A DNA stretch of 31,487 bases, from positions 1-31,487 of the forward strand of contig JAPEVF010000537.1 in the NCBI GenBank assembly GCA_029747585.1, given 5' to 3'. Shown one piece after another: positions 1 through 10,817 of this stretch; position 1 is the first letter of the stretch, and each line of letters begins with the position of its first letter. The notes below the pieces were generated by a model that was not told the DNA's origin, searched no databases, and worked only from the letters and a program-made list of their open reading frames with translations. Source of the stretch: Pleurotus djamor (taxonomy: Eukaryota > Basidiomycota > Agaricomycetes > Agaricales > Pleurotaceae). The translations under genes and the position numbers were made by a program.

Positions 1-390
1 ATCTTGCAATCTGCATTGGGAACGCGTGGGTCACCCAATACTGGAGCTGATGTTAGAGCATATCTCACCGAACTGGACTTGCTCGGTGGCAAGGAACCTG
101 AGACGGAGAGAGTCACTCAATGGAAATGAAACATTTTTCTTGGGTTGATTCTGCCAGAACCACTCAGAACTGACTCAAGATCAAGCTTAGAAGAAGGAAC
201 GCGCGTACATAATGATCTTCCAAAATGGAACTCCAGCGAACAGCTTTTGCTCCTTGGATAGCTCCAGTTTGCTCTCCTTTGTAGAAGCTTATGTCGTCGG
301 TGTACTTAGCCGAGAAGGTAAAGGCGTCGTTGCCGCTATTTCGAAACATCTGGAAATCCTGTGAGTACGCGATGTTATCTTGAATAAACA

Positions 391-972
391 TCAGTATGTT
401 GTAATTGGAAAAGCATAAGGGAGCGGGAGCGTACACTTCCAAGTGTCTCCGTCCTTGGTGCCGCTGTTGGAAGGGGGTAACTGCNAGCAAGGAAGAGCCG
501 CTGTATTTTTCAGAGACGGATACGTTGTATTGAATTTCAAGAGGCCACGACGGGGTCCAAGTAACTTCGGCAAAGTTGGTCGCAGTCTGGGCGGATCCAG
601 AATGAGCCATCACAACGTAGATGGCTCCTCCGTTGGCGGCAAAGTCAGGGCCAGGGAGGGCATTGACCAGGTAGACATATGCATCAATTCTCCAGGTGAA
701 AGTTGCTATGCGCGTTCGCCAACTATAGATGGTCTCGTTGGTGAAGGGCGTAAAGATTTGACTGAATGAAGGTAATTGATGAATTTGACCCGTCAATTCG
801 GTTGGTAGGAGGAACTTACTGTCGCCAAAAAACAGTGCCAATCGGGGGTGAGAGTTTATTCATGTGNTTCCCGGGGTATGGTGGGCGAAGTGTCAGCGGG
901 TTCCTCTCCTTGTTGGTCGACAACGACGTTGTCTGTCTCATTTGAAGGGGAAGGGGGTGTGGTAGAGGACAT
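391..972 (-). CDS. Hypothetical protein, two exons, about 173 aa
   Basis: I do not recognise this protein. Exon 1 runs 972-820 and starts MSSTTPPSPSNETDNVVVDQ, a Ser/Thr/Pro-rich acidic leader. A 58-nt intron (819-762, GTAAGT..CAG) joins it in phase to exon 2 (761-391). Exon 2 encodes a beta-rich, aromatic stretch (IYSWRTRIATFTWRIDAYVY, then TWTPSWPLEIQYNVSVSEKY). Ns at 867 and 485 each break the frame; ignoring both gives one open frame to the stop at 391-393. No signal peptide or membrane segment is obvious. An alternative 3' end exists: another frame remains open and protein-like down to 164 (for example FSAKYTDDISFYKGEQTG), so a further intron may extend the gene to 164. It lies about 490 bp downstream of the fungalysin stop, on the same strand. 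The frame is fairly secure; the function is unknown. Confidence 0.5.
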
Positions 973-1459
973 CTGAGCTTGTATCCGATGAGCATTTGTG
1001 AAGGCTGGGGCTATCAGATTATAAGCGCAAGAATAAAACTCGGATTGTACCACACGGTGGATCATACATGGGTCAGCTGGTCGAGGCAAACTCATGATTC
1101 CATTACTGAAGTGCGGCTTACAGGCTTCTGGAACAAAACTACATTGTATCGAAGTGAGGACAAGCTTTCCTCCGACTTGATAGGATGTCGGAGTCAGAGT
1201 ATCTTCTGTATTGGCAGAACAAGCATACTCTATGCCCCGATGTGTCGGCTAAGTTCATGACAACGGTCTTGCAGACGAGCGGACAACTGCTAAAGGATGC
1301 ACCATCATTCTGAGGTGCGAGGCTCTTGTAGGATTCTCTTCGATAATGAATGCCCTGATATTCATTGGGAGGACGAGGTTGAAATGAACCTTTTTCTATT
1401 GTTTGTTTGGCTAACCAAGAACCCAGATGAAGGACAAGCATATGTAAACACGAACTCGT
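973..1459. other. Intergenic, between hypothetical gene and fungalysin 3' end
   Basis: Short overlapping open frames on both strands show no convincing splice-linked coding. The stretch must hold the promoter of the 391-972 gene and the 3' untranslated region of the fungalysin gene. I see nothing else in it. Confidence 0.4.
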
Positions 1460-4129
1460 TTAACAGCCATCAGGTACAGCCGTTGAGTCACGATGATTTG
1501 CAGCGCCAACACCAAGACCGCGGCTGGCGAATGCATTCCACAAGAGGCAACTATTAGCACCACCGAAACGGTTAACATCAGCTTGAATCCAAGCGTCGCG
1601 AGCAGCAGGCACTATTGGACAAACGGTCAGTAACTATGAACAAAGTACAAGAGAGAGCATAGTGCGTACTAAGGGGGTTACAAGGTTGGAGAGCGAGGGC
1701 ATCAATGAAGAGATGGAGGAAGACGACGTTGCCAGCACTGCTGGTCGGATCCGTGCGCGCCGTGGCGGAGAACCCATGAGCACCAACGAGGGCAGCATAC
1801 ACGTTGTGGAGGATGTTAGCCCAAACCTCACCAATGGCTACGATGGATCCGTTATGGATAATATCGACGCGTCGGTGATGAGTGACGTACCGTGAACTTC
1901 GTTCAAGGAGGCGATAGACGAATAGCGGAGTGGGTTCGTTGTTCTGAGGCCAAGGTTAGATTTGGGACGTAGGAAAACAGGGAATACACTTACGCAGATG
2001 TTGAGTAGGGGTGAGTTCTGATGCCGGCGGGGTTGTTGATGACATATTGACCAAGGACATAATCGATGATCTCAGCAGATTTGTGCTCAGTCCATCTAGG
2101 GAAGAGCGTAATTCAGAGAGGCAGGAAATGCGGGTAAGAGGACAGCAGCGTACTCAGCCATAGCATCGCTCCAGCCTATGAAACTGAAGTTCAAAGTCAT
2201 GCGGCAAGGTACAGACAGTGTATTGGCTCACCTTCACCCATACCGCCAGACTCGGTGGTTTGGAGGCAGCGACCAGTTCCACCCCCGGTCATGCGGTTGG
2301 TGATCCCATGGGTATTCTCGTGAACGATGATATCGTTCTCAAGGGCACCGTCGCGTTGAGGAGTGGTTCGGGTCCAAAGGAACACTGAAATGAATCTGAG
2401 TCAGTCACTAGCGCTCAACACAGAGAAGGGGAGTCTAACTCTGTGGAAATGACGGCCGCGATGATGTTGGTCAGCATAGTGTCAGCTCAAAGTGTGTGGA
2501 TGGGCCTAACCCTACAAAGAGAGAATTAAATACACTCAACATCAAACACAGAAACTATGGCTCACCTCATACGCCCAGATTGGCCACTTTGAGAAGATAT
2601 CGTATCAGACATCATGTCTTTGTCGATAGAACAGAGCGACTCACTCGGCCGGGGTGGCGAAGTCAGCATTGTTAGTTCCGGCGGTACTTTGGACAGCGAT
2701 TGTGACGCGATCGTTGCCAGCGCCACCCTTCCCAAAGTTATTGTTCTGGAAGTTGAAAGCAGACTGAGGGGAGAAATAAGCCTATGCACATCGAAAACGA
2801 GTATTTGGCGAACCTCGGTGAAGCCATACAGATATGAGAAGTCATGAACAGAGTTGACAATGTAGAATGCATTGACATTAGCGGCGTCGGGATTGCCTGA
2901 GGCCGTGGGTTGGGCAGTCGGGGTGAAAGGGAAATTGAAGTTATCCACCGCGGACGATTGGGTAGTGCCAGCGCCATTGCGCCCAGTTGCAATAGCGTTG
3001 TTACCCCTGCAAAATGTCAGCGAACGCGGTCTGCCAGAAGGAATTTGGCTCACGCAGTGGTTGTCAAAGTTGTGGTACCATCAGCTAGGAAAATATTCAG
3101 AGGGGAAGCTGTGGGGGAGAGAGCTCCGACTGACTGCTATGCCATCCGAAAGGTGACGAATTGGGATTCTGTGGGTCCGTCAAGGTATCGAAACCATCAT
3201 CTGGGACCTCATTCGAAATGGGGAGGACGAGGTACTGTTGGGAAACAATGAGCACTACCATCCAGCAGGAAAGGGTTCCGACAACTCACGGAGGCTTTTG
3301 CCACGAAGTCAGTTATAGATCGAAGCTCGCCGGTATGGGCATCAATGAAAGCTTCCACCCATGCGCCGGTTTCGTCATTCTGGATCTGAATGACGTGCGT
3401 CAGCGCCGCTGAGCCGTCTTGCAACGCGAGGAACTCGAGGGTAGGTGGGTGGTCATTGTGCTTTCCGTCCAAAAGTTGCTCAGCCTTTGCGATGGCCTGG
3501 TCAAGGGCAAGCGTAGGCTTGGATGCGGCGAACTTGGCTATAAATAGAAGCGTGAGAGCAGGTAGACGGTCCGAAGTCCATGTGACGTACTCGGCTTGAC
3601 AAAGGACGATCCGAAAGAAACAACTTTGTTGTCGTGATTGAACGCAACGTTGGCAACAGCGTTGGCAAATGGGATACCATCCTACAGACGCATTGGTGAA
3701 ACCCCTGAAAAAGGAGCAGAAGGGAAATCCGTACGTGAACTTGGCGAAGGAACGCGTGCTTAGCAGTTTCTCCAGTGAAGCTAGACCGAAGCTTGATCAC
3801 AGCCTTGTCCACCTTGAGCTTGGACTCAATGAAAGCCACGGAGGACTCCTCGAGGTCGGGATTGTCACGCTTGCTCAAGGGGTGATCGATACCCGTACCA
3901 AAGGTCTGTTTGGAGGCGAAGGTTAGCCGATCCCAGCGAGTAAGACAATTGAAGAACTGACCTCGAAGCTAGAGGAAGGATGGAAAGCCTCAAGCTGAAG
4001 CCCTCGTGCAAGTTCAAAGTTGCGGTGGGTTCCGAACTTGGCGTTACCAGCAAACGGCGCTGCGGAAGTTGCAGACGCGTAGATGACGGCCAAGAGAACG
4101 GAGTTGAAGAACTTGTTGAAGGAGACCAT
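1460..4129 (-). CDS. Fungalysin (M36) secreted metalloprotease, copy 1, multi-exon
   Basis: Secreted zinc endopeptidase of the fungalysin family. The start [20 protein letters not shown] looks like a signal peptide ending near [10 protein letters not shown]. The fungalysin/thermolysin-type propeptide follows, including [16 protein letters not shown], with a possible Kex2-type Lys-Arg at HPLSKR. The catalytic part has [20 protein letters not shown], then the zinc motif HENTH (codons 2322-2308) and the third zinc ligand in [13 protein letters not shown], split by introns. The C-terminus ([24 protein letters not shown]) is typical, with the stop TAA at 1462-1460. Many short introns interrupt the gene; most junctions keep frame. 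One junction, just before [12 protein letters not shown], could not be modelled cleanly: the micro-exon that fits copy 2 has a GG instead of a GT donor here. A close paralogue lies at 29288-31487 on the other strand. Role: extracellular protein breakdown. Confidence 0.92.
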
Positions 4130-4615
4130 GATCGAAAGGTGGCCGTAGACGGAGAGCAGAGGGAAGGATCAAGGTCAGCCTGAAGAAACCTCTCTGGATG
4201 GAATGGTCCCTTTTTGTAGTGTCATGAATGCTAAACCACCGAGGTCTTCTTTTCGCTAGATGTCTGACCAACTCGAGATAAGATAGAAGTTCGCCATCTG
4301 GATGTAGCTGGTCGTGTGGAGCAATATGACATCCGGTAGCGAACACATGAAGCAGAACCGTTGGCTCTGAATATGGGTAAGTAGCTGACGAAGGACAGCC
4401 TTCTCACGATGTCGAGCAGCGTAATTGCAAGATGAACGTGTGCAGGTTGTCGGTTCTTCGAAAGCTCCACGAGGTGAAGACGTTCGTGGTGATGTTGAAG
4501 ATGGATGAACTATACGAACCCAGTGCGTCTGAGAACATAATACGATCAGGCGTGCGAAGAAGAAGGACTGTGTTTGAATCTGTCGTACCAAGGAGCGAGA
4601 AGGCCCAAACAACAT
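4130..4615. other. Upstream region of fungalysin copy 1
   Basis: The ATG at 4129-4127 faces left, so this stretch holds its promoter. I saw no clear TATA box. Open frames here (for example 4256-4615, minus) are Ser/Arg-rich and not protein-like. Confidence 0.35.
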
Positions 4616-4957
4616 CTAGACGGGAGCGTACATTCTTGAGCTTGAAGGACCCAGATGATCCATGGTTCCAGCCAATGCGGGGAAATCGATGCCCTGGGTA
4701 AACTTAGATAGTGATGGCGAGGACCCGTCATCAAGAGCTAGCAGCAGGACTAATGGTACGTCCGCGATGTCGCGATAAGCATGGGAAGTCGCTGTGACGA
4801 TCCATGTGGACGCTGGCTCTTCTGATCACGGCTCGGTTTCGACGTGGATGGACGCAGGTGTTGTTGGGGTTGTTGAGGGGCACAAGACGCTTCTAAATGG
4901 CGAGAGGATGAGGAAAGAATTCGCGTAATGGGAAGCGATGGGAACCAGGCAGGCTAC
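4616..4957 (-). pseudogene. Coding-like frame with one in-frame stop, unrecognised
   Basis: One minus-strand frame is open from 4957 to the TAG at 4618-4616 except for a single TGA at 4828-4826. On both sides of the TGA the translation is protein-like: SVLCPSTTPTTPASIHVETE before it and EEPASTWIVTATSHAYRDIA then DDGSSPSLSKFTQGIDFPAL after it. I do not recognise the family. The TGA may be a real disabling mutation, a sequencing error, or lie in an intron I could not define; no good GT..AG pair brackets it. No ATG start is obvious, so this may be an internal or last exon or a decayed gene. Confidence 0.35.
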
Positions 4958-5992
4958 TCAGAACCCCGGAATCCTAGACGGTTCTAGCTGAGATGAAGTA
5001 GACCATGTACTAGTTTCCACGAAAAGAAAGATCAGCGAGAGAGAAAGTGTTTGTCACGATTGAGACGCACCGAAAAAGCTCGACATCTCACTGAGGTTAG
5101 ACCGTCCGCATTTCTAGACAAGGCCGCATCTCCAGGGGTTTGAAACCCGCCGATCCGGGATCAGTACTAAAGAAAGCTGCACCTGAGTCGAATTCGGAGG
5201 CAGAAATACGACGAAAACTCACAGATTTGAAGAGAGAAACTGGCAGGCAAACTTCATGGGGGCAGAGATGATGGTGGTTAACTTTCAAGAGAGAATAAGT
5301 ACCTTCACGGTCGAACCGTGACAAGGTATATCTCACTGTCACACCTCACATGCTCCGTCACATTTAGGGGTCGGTTTCATACTTGAAATCGACCGTGAGA
5401 AGCTAGGGATGACCGTGGGTGATTGAGTGTGAGAGCGGGGAGACCATGGACCGAGACCATTTTTTACGAATCGGTTTTTGGCAGCTGAGCGCTGAATCTT
5501 CTTCGCATTTCCTCCGACCTTGGATGGAAATCGTGGGGGTGCCATCCAACTGTCTTGGCCTCTGAAAAATGAATTCCTCTACCCTTGCCTGTGGCCGGAG
5601 CTCGTTTTTCTACATTTAGCCAAAACAAACTGTAAACCGGCTATTGTTTTCACAGAACCATGGAACTCGCGACTAGCTTTACCACACCATCCGAGGGCTA
5701 TACCCAAGCCGACCGATGAAATTATCACTGCTGATTTGATATACCGACTCCAATGAAACCCTCTGGTAGAGTCTTGAATTACTTATAACCCCCACAACCA
5801 CAACGATGCACTGTCTGAAAACACCCCTCATTGAACAGGTCTCTTCTAAATGTCCAACTCTATCTCTCCTGATCCATGAGAATACATTAAAAAGCTAACG
5901 CCTTCCCCCGGAACGAGATTTTGGCGACGGTAAGTCAATGATTGCCTCCTTGTCGCGTTAAACTGACTCTCTGATATCCAACTCTGAACTAG
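4958..5992. other. Mostly unassigned; weak minus-strand exons at 5097-5545
   Basis: A minus-strand ATG at 5545 begins MAPPRFPSKVGGNAKKIQRS, a basic protein-like stretch running to about 5340. Another frame ending at 5097 contains ISASEFDSGAAFFSTDPGSA. They could be two exons of one small gene, but I could not find a splice that joins them in phase. At the right end, a plus-strand exon (NAFPRNEILAT) probably ends at 5929 with a GTAAG donor and feeds the gene at 5993. Confidence 0.3.
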
Positions 5993-6632
5993 CCAACGTT
6001 TTACGCTGTTCGAAGACGTACCTATCACGCTTTTGAGAAGTTGATCAGTTCCACGCAATCTACTTTTATTCCCTACTCTAAGTTCGAAGCCTCCGAATCT
6101 CACAGAATGGCCGGCCTGGGGCTGCCTTTTTCAGAGTTCAATCCAACCCCAGCCGACGCAGGCGACCAAAATTACATCTTTGGATCCTGGACACGCATAG
6201 GGTAAATATACCACGCGTCATGACTCCGTCGGGGAGAGTTCCTGCCCTTATGTCGCCGACAGATTTGGCACAAAGCTCGAGTACAAATACACTTTACTTT
6301 TGCTGGCCAGCTCTGGTCGTAAACCTTGGGAACCTTACTCTCTACCTATACTTATCCGAACATGCCCGAGGCGACCACGAAACTGCGACTACGCCGATGT
6401 CGTGGTCACTGATGCACTAGCATCGTATAGCTATTGTCCCTCACTTCTCTAGCACACCGTACACGATGCCCTACTACTGGCTGGCCTACTCACTGTGTAT
6501 CAATGCGGGAAACACGCGGATGATTCTGGCGTTATCTCCGCTAATTATGCCATACGCTCCGTTAAATCCCTCCCCGCGTGCTACAGACTTGAAACGCAAT
6601 ATTACAGTCTTCTCTGTGCGCTCACTCCGTGA
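5993..6632 (+). CDS. Hypothetical protein, multi-exon, 5' end unresolved
   Basis: Unrecognised, but strongly coding in character. After an acceptor at 5992 (CTCTGAACTAG) the frame reads PTFYAVRRRTYHAFEKLISS and on through MAGLGLPFSEFNPTPADAGD to about 6200. There the frame shifts by one base at a GGG run (6200-6202), then continues HDSVGESSCPYVADRFGTKL and RKPWEPYSLPILIRTCPRRP to a donor at 6402. A 51-nt intron (6402-6452) joins in phase to the last exon (6453-6632): HTVHDALLLAGLLTVYQCGK, then ANYAIRSVKSLPACYRLETQ, ending at TGA 6630-6632. An upstream exon ending at 5929, joined by a 63-nt intron, is likely, so the true start is missing. The GGG shift may be a homopolymer error or a genuine lesion. 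No signal peptide is visible. It is transcribed toward the HPP gene, 287 bp downstream. Confidence 0.5.
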
Positions 6633-6919
6633 GGCGTCGAGGGACTTGTGCTTCATTTTGTCTAGATAAGGCAAGTCCTTTGCCAGAATCGGTAACTTGA
6701 GACTTCTTTCATTACTTTTGCTCACGGCACGTCGCTGAACTTGAGGGAATAGTCAGTCTGTGGAGCATCATAGCGGGAGCATGTCGCACTCACTCAAGTT
6801 GAGCGATTCTTCCCGAGCGCATCCTGCTCGTCCGTCCTGTTCCAAGTACCCTATGTCCTGCTCTGGTCAATATATTAGGACGGGAAATGATGGTCACCAA
6901 CTATTCATCAGCTTGTATC

Positions 6920-7729
6920 ATGACTGCTACGCCCTCTGTGTGTCATCCTCTTTCTCGCCTCCCTTGGTGGTTAACCCGCTGGGTAGGTTATCGGCGTGTG
7001 AAGCCCCCCGTGCTTCCCCTATCGCTCAATTGCCTCTGGTGGGCAACTCTCATTGATCGCGGGTGACGGGTGCTGATCGCTGAGCTTTTGTACAGGTCGT
7101 TCATCGCGGTTTTCTGTGGCGTAGCTGTGATACAAACCATATTCACGCATATTCGCTTCTTTGTTGAAAAAGGCGTGCCTCCCATCATAGCAAACTACGT
7201 CAGCTCGTCTATTCCCCTCTCATCCCTTGGATACAACTGATGATAACCGTAACAGGTTGCTTCAATTGCGCTCATCGGAGGGATCGTCTCATCTCCATAC
7301 GGCCAACCAAGGCCTTTGTACTGCGGTCAACTGATTGGCTCCGTGACCGGGATCAGCATCTCCAAGATCATACACGCCAACTTAACCGAAGCACGGTACC
7401 AAGAAATTCGATGGTTCGCGGCTTCGTTATCCTGCTCGACTACAATCGTTATCATGCAACTGACCAACAACCGGCACCCTCCCGCCGCTGCCACCGCCAT
7501 GCTCGTCGCCATAGACAAGAATCTACGAGCCCTTTCGTGGGGCTTCATCCCAATCCTCTTGTTCACAGCGAGCGTATCGCTGCTAATGACCCTGCTCATC
7601 AACAACATCCAGCGCAGATATCCGGTATTCTGGATAACACCAGGGGATCTGGACTATCGTGGGCCGACGCAAGTAGAAAAGAAAGCAATACCGAGCCTGA
7701 AAATCAGAGTGGGACCGTGTCCAGTGTAG
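6920..7729 (+). CDS. HPP-family integral membrane protein, 231 aa
   Basis: Three exons (6920-7038, 7096-7198, 7256-7729) joined by two 57-nt introns give 231 residues. The start MTATPSVCHPLSRLPWWLTR matches the family's cytosolic leader, including LPWWLTRWVGYR. Hydrophobic segments follow: SFIAVFCGVAVIQTIFTHIR, then ASIALIGGIVSSPYGQPRPL (the conserved PxxQPR loop), then GQLIGSVTGISISK. The defining HPP tripeptide is in QLTNNRHPPAAATAML. The protein ends with WGFIPILLFTASVSLLMTLL and NNIQRRYPVFW. HPP proteins are four- to five-helix membrane proteins; a plant and cyanobacterial member is linked to nitrite transport, but the fungal substrate is not established, so I do not assign one. Both introns are phased exactly with no forced shifts. 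The 3' end converges on the F-box gene with 39 bp between stops. Confidence 0.92.
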
Positions 7730-7768
7730 ATATTGACGTCTTGAAATGTTATATCGTTATTGTTATTA

Positions 7769-8919
7769 TCATCGAAGGTTGGAAATAACACAGGATATCC
7801 ATGTGCTCACCAAGGTCGCATCAGCCTCCCAATCATGACGCCAAATATCGTCCCTCGAGCATTGCCACTCAACATTGACAGGCGCATTGGCATTACGATA
7901 CCAACGCACCCACGAACGATTGCCATCGCCATCAGGTGGCAGCTGTTCCGCTTCAATAAGCTCAAGCGATGACGGGAAGATATTTGGATCAAAGGTTCTG
8001 AGAGCATNGGGGGGAAGTCCAAGCAGAGTGTTTCGCGAAGCGAAGTCGTACGAGTTTCGTATTTCGTAATGCAAGCAGTGTCCCCCATGAAGGAAAACTC
8101 TGTTCTGCTTTAGATTGATAGGCACCATGGACAGCGAAGACGTACGAGAATTTCCAAATTCCGAAGATTCTTCGCGCGGCAGAGGAAGCCCAAGAAGAAC
8201 ACCTCCTTGTTTGATGAAACAGAGCATGAGAGATGAGTTAAATTATCCAGGCTAGGGATGATATCGGCGTCGGGTAAGACGACTGGTGGGAAGTCTGTGT
8301 GAAGGCGAACAATGTTGGGTCCGACCATGAGTAAGAGAGCCATCGATGGCGATATCCCCGCTCTCAGAATTCGCAGATTGGAAAGCAGAGGAACGTCTGC
8401 TTTCGGGACGGATTCGTTGAGTTCGAGGTGCTCAAGCATTGTTTGGGACGCCAGGAAATCTGCGATGGGAATATTACTGCCGACGGATTTCCAAAGACAA
8501 AACCGCCTCAGTCGAAGCTGAGGTGCCTGTTGATATAGGAAGTTGAGGTGCCCTTGGGAAGCGACATTGTACACATTGATCCGTAGCGTAAGGGAACGTA
8601 GGTTGGTGAATGTGGGCACAAGTTCGTCCAGTATTTGAGTCTCTCGAGACGTAGCCGAAGCTTGGGAGAAAGTCACAGAGAATGAATGGATGAGTAGCCT
8701 TCGGCGTGGGTGGCTTGGGCTGAGATACTCGCAGAGAGATCGTAGAGCAGTGCGGCGGTCTGACTCGACGATGATGTCGATGCTTCTGAGCAAAATGGCT
8801 TCAGAAACGTCGTGCGCCCTTCGACAGGTGTGCATGAAAGAGACAAGAGCGGATTTGCTGTCCAACTGTTCCATTACATCTTGCAGGAGCTCATCGGGAA
8901 GCTGCAGTATGCGGGACAT
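7769..8919 (-). CDS. F-box protein with leucine-rich C-terminal part, 367 aa
   Basis: The N-terminus MSRILQLPDELLQDVMEQLD plus the following SALVSFMHTCRRAH is a classic F-box, the Skp1-binding motif of SCF ubiquitin ligases. Leucine-rich segments follow (FTNLRSLTLRINVYNVASQG, TMLEHLELNESVPK, NLRNLEIL), likely to form the substrate-binding face. Exon 1 is 8919-8146; a 46-nt intron (8145-8100) joins exon 2 (8099-7769), which continues TLLALRNTKLVRLRFAKHSA. An N at 8008 beside a run of six G breaks the frame; ignoring it links to ALRTFDPNIFPSSLELIEAE and the stop at 7771-7769. The other reading of exon 2 is open too but lacks leucine-rich character. Expansion of F-box genes is common in mushroom-forming fungi. 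The target protein cannot be inferred. Confidence 0.85.
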
Positions 8920-9136
8920 GGTGGAACGGAGCGACTGATCTACTCTATGGCAGGCACGGCAGCCTCCTGCCGTGTAAGGGTTGCAGCTGCAGCGCTTATC
9001 AGATATGTACGATCAAGTCTGATGAAAAAGGAGCCCCCTGGTTCTGCCACCTACGTTTGAACTTTAGTCAAAAGGCCTGTTTGTCCAGTGCCGTCAATAT
9101 TTACTTACATCCATACTATCATGTTATTTAGCTACT

Positions 9137-9904
9137 TCAGAAGGATGGCTCTAGCTTTAGCACCCGGAATTTACGCAAAATCTCTACTTTATCCCCATCG
9201 AACCGAGTTTGTGCGACAGCGTGCAGAACATTGTTCTTTACCCATAAATCCAACTTGAACGTGTCATAGAACTCCAGCTTGATATTGTGGGGCATCCAGC
9301 TCGACAGTAGCTGAGGCGTGGGCGCCGTTGGAGCCATCGTGTGACCATGGTACCACCACGTTTCTGCTCCGTGAACGACATGACCGAGATACGCCTTGAT
9401 CTCATAGTATCGACGGTCGAAGTCGAACCACCCAACCAGCTTCGGTAAAAGTAAGAGAAATGATTGGGGAATTTTGAATACACGGTAATGCTCACCCGAA
9501 GGACAGCACGCTTGTCTCCCGATTCGAATATAGGGAAGGTTCGGTCGATGGGCTCTAAGAGAGGACCGTCTGTCGGCATTATTCCAAGCCCCGAGAAATC
9601 ATCCGTCAGTTGAGTGAGTTTCTTGATAGCTTCGATGTCCTTGTTTGACAATGCTAGCTTCGCTAGCTCGGGATGTGCTTCCATCCATGATTTCACTTAT
9701 ATATGCACACACGTTGATTAGACTTTGTTATAGGCACAACAATAAACAATGACGTCGCCTACCTGCGAGCTGCACGTCGTCCGCTTTCGCGGGTGATGGT
9801 ATCTGGACCTTGTCCCCTTTTAAGCCAACGGTAAGTCAGTGACTCGACGAACAAGCAGAGTAGAGACTGCCACCTGCGCCATTTGGGTTGGTAGGAGTAG
9901 ACAT
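9137..9904 (-). CDS. Uncharacterised small-protein family, member A, 195 aa
   Basis: Exons 9904-9874, 9816-9763, 9695-9496 and 9439-9137 give 195 residues with exact phasing. Intron phases are 1, 1 and 0, the same as in members B and C. The start is MSTPTNPNGAG. The second half of the N-terminal region is helical (VKSWMEAHPELAKLALSNKD, IEAIKKLTQL), followed by PIDRTFPIFES and then a beta-rich C-terminal domain beginning LVGWFDFDRRYYEIKAYLG. No signal peptide, membrane segment or known catalytic motif is visible, so it is probably cytosolic. The conserved pattern across members is a Trp at the start of exon 3, a hydrophobic helix, and a (V/G)(G)x(V/I/F)(D/N)xD turn at the start of exon 4. A TATAAAAG box lies 60 nt upstream. 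Function unknown. Confidence 0.85.
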
Positions 9905-9963
9905 TTTCGCTTCAGAGAGGAGAGAAGGATGTGATGCCGTATAAGTGCAGGGAAAGGAAGCAG

Positions 9964-9971
9964 CTTTTATA
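9964..9971 (-). promoter_or_regulatory. TATA box of member A
   Basis: TATAAAAG on the minus strand, 60 nt before the ATG at 9904. The same octamer precedes members B and C, supporting it as the core promoter. Confidence 0.6.
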
Positions 9972-10742
9972 GTGTGGCGAACACAGATCCGGCTGTGTAT
10001 TTTGCGAGACTGCCTCGTCTTCAGGCCTTCAAGCTTCAAGCTTCGGGCTCCAGTCTCACTGCGCTGGATATCCATAGATTCCGGTCGAGGAGTTAGACTT
10101 TGTCTATTTGCAGAATCATTACACAAGTCCGATAAGATATGAGCACCCGATACTTACAGTGATTAATACCGCTCCATTGTTTCACCGAGTGTTGGAGTAG
10201 GAGGCGAACGGTGGTGCGCTGAACACTCCAGGGACCGGCAGTAGTCTCGTCTTACAGGCTACCGTGCTGTGTCACTTCCCTATGACGCGATGATAACGTC
10301 GACAAGGTCATACAGTAACGAGTCCAACGGAATGGTTTATCAGAACGCCATGTTCTAACCCGAGAATGGATAAATGTCAAGGATCAGTGATGGGTTCTGT
10401 TCGTGGAGAAAACGAAGCACAGAGCTGAGAGGAAATGTGATCGCTGAGAATGACGCTCGGGCTTTCCATGAGTCCTTAGTACGTTGACGTGGAGAAGGTA
10501 TGTGACATGTGACCTCCGGCCTGACAGAATGAACAACTGAATTCATGGAGCGCAGACTACCCCGACTTTAGGACACGGTTGTCAGAAATTGTTGGGCAAG
10601 TGGCGCACAACGTATTTTATTCCGGGGGTTCGCCCCATTGAAAGCACAGCGGACGTGCAGTGGCTCTGAGCCTATCGTGGGCGCCAACGGAAGTAAGTCA
10701 GACACAGCAGCGTAAGTAGTAGTTCACGTAGTTGCGTACCGT
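9972..10742. other. Divergent intergenic region between members A and D
   Basis: The region separates two head-to-head family genes and presumably carries both promoters. Open frames inside it (for example 10355-10546, minus) are not convincing. Confidence 0.4.
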
Positions 10743-10750
10743 TATAAAGA
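10743..10750 (+). promoter_or_regulatory. TATA box of member D
   Basis: TATAAAGA lies about 70 nt before the ATG at 10818. It continues to TATAAAGAC, close to the TATAAAAGAC of member C. Confidence 0.5.
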
Positions 10751-10817
10751 CAAGATTGGATTGCATTGAAATCCATCATTTGTTGAAATATCCCAGAGCA
10801 AGCACAGTACTTTCAAG

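Noticed and set aside
443..769. Plus-strand frame MSPSLVPLLEGG
   Set aside because: Opposite strand of the hypothetical gene at 391-972, whose two exons join in phase.
7240..7788. Plus-strand frame of 182 codons over the HPP gene
   Set aside because: The neighbouring frame contains the HPP motif and joins in phase through two introns; this frame is a shadow.
8312..9060. Plus-strand frames antisense to the F-box gene
   Set aside because: Ser/Arg-rich translations typical of antisense frames; the minus strand has a clear F-box.
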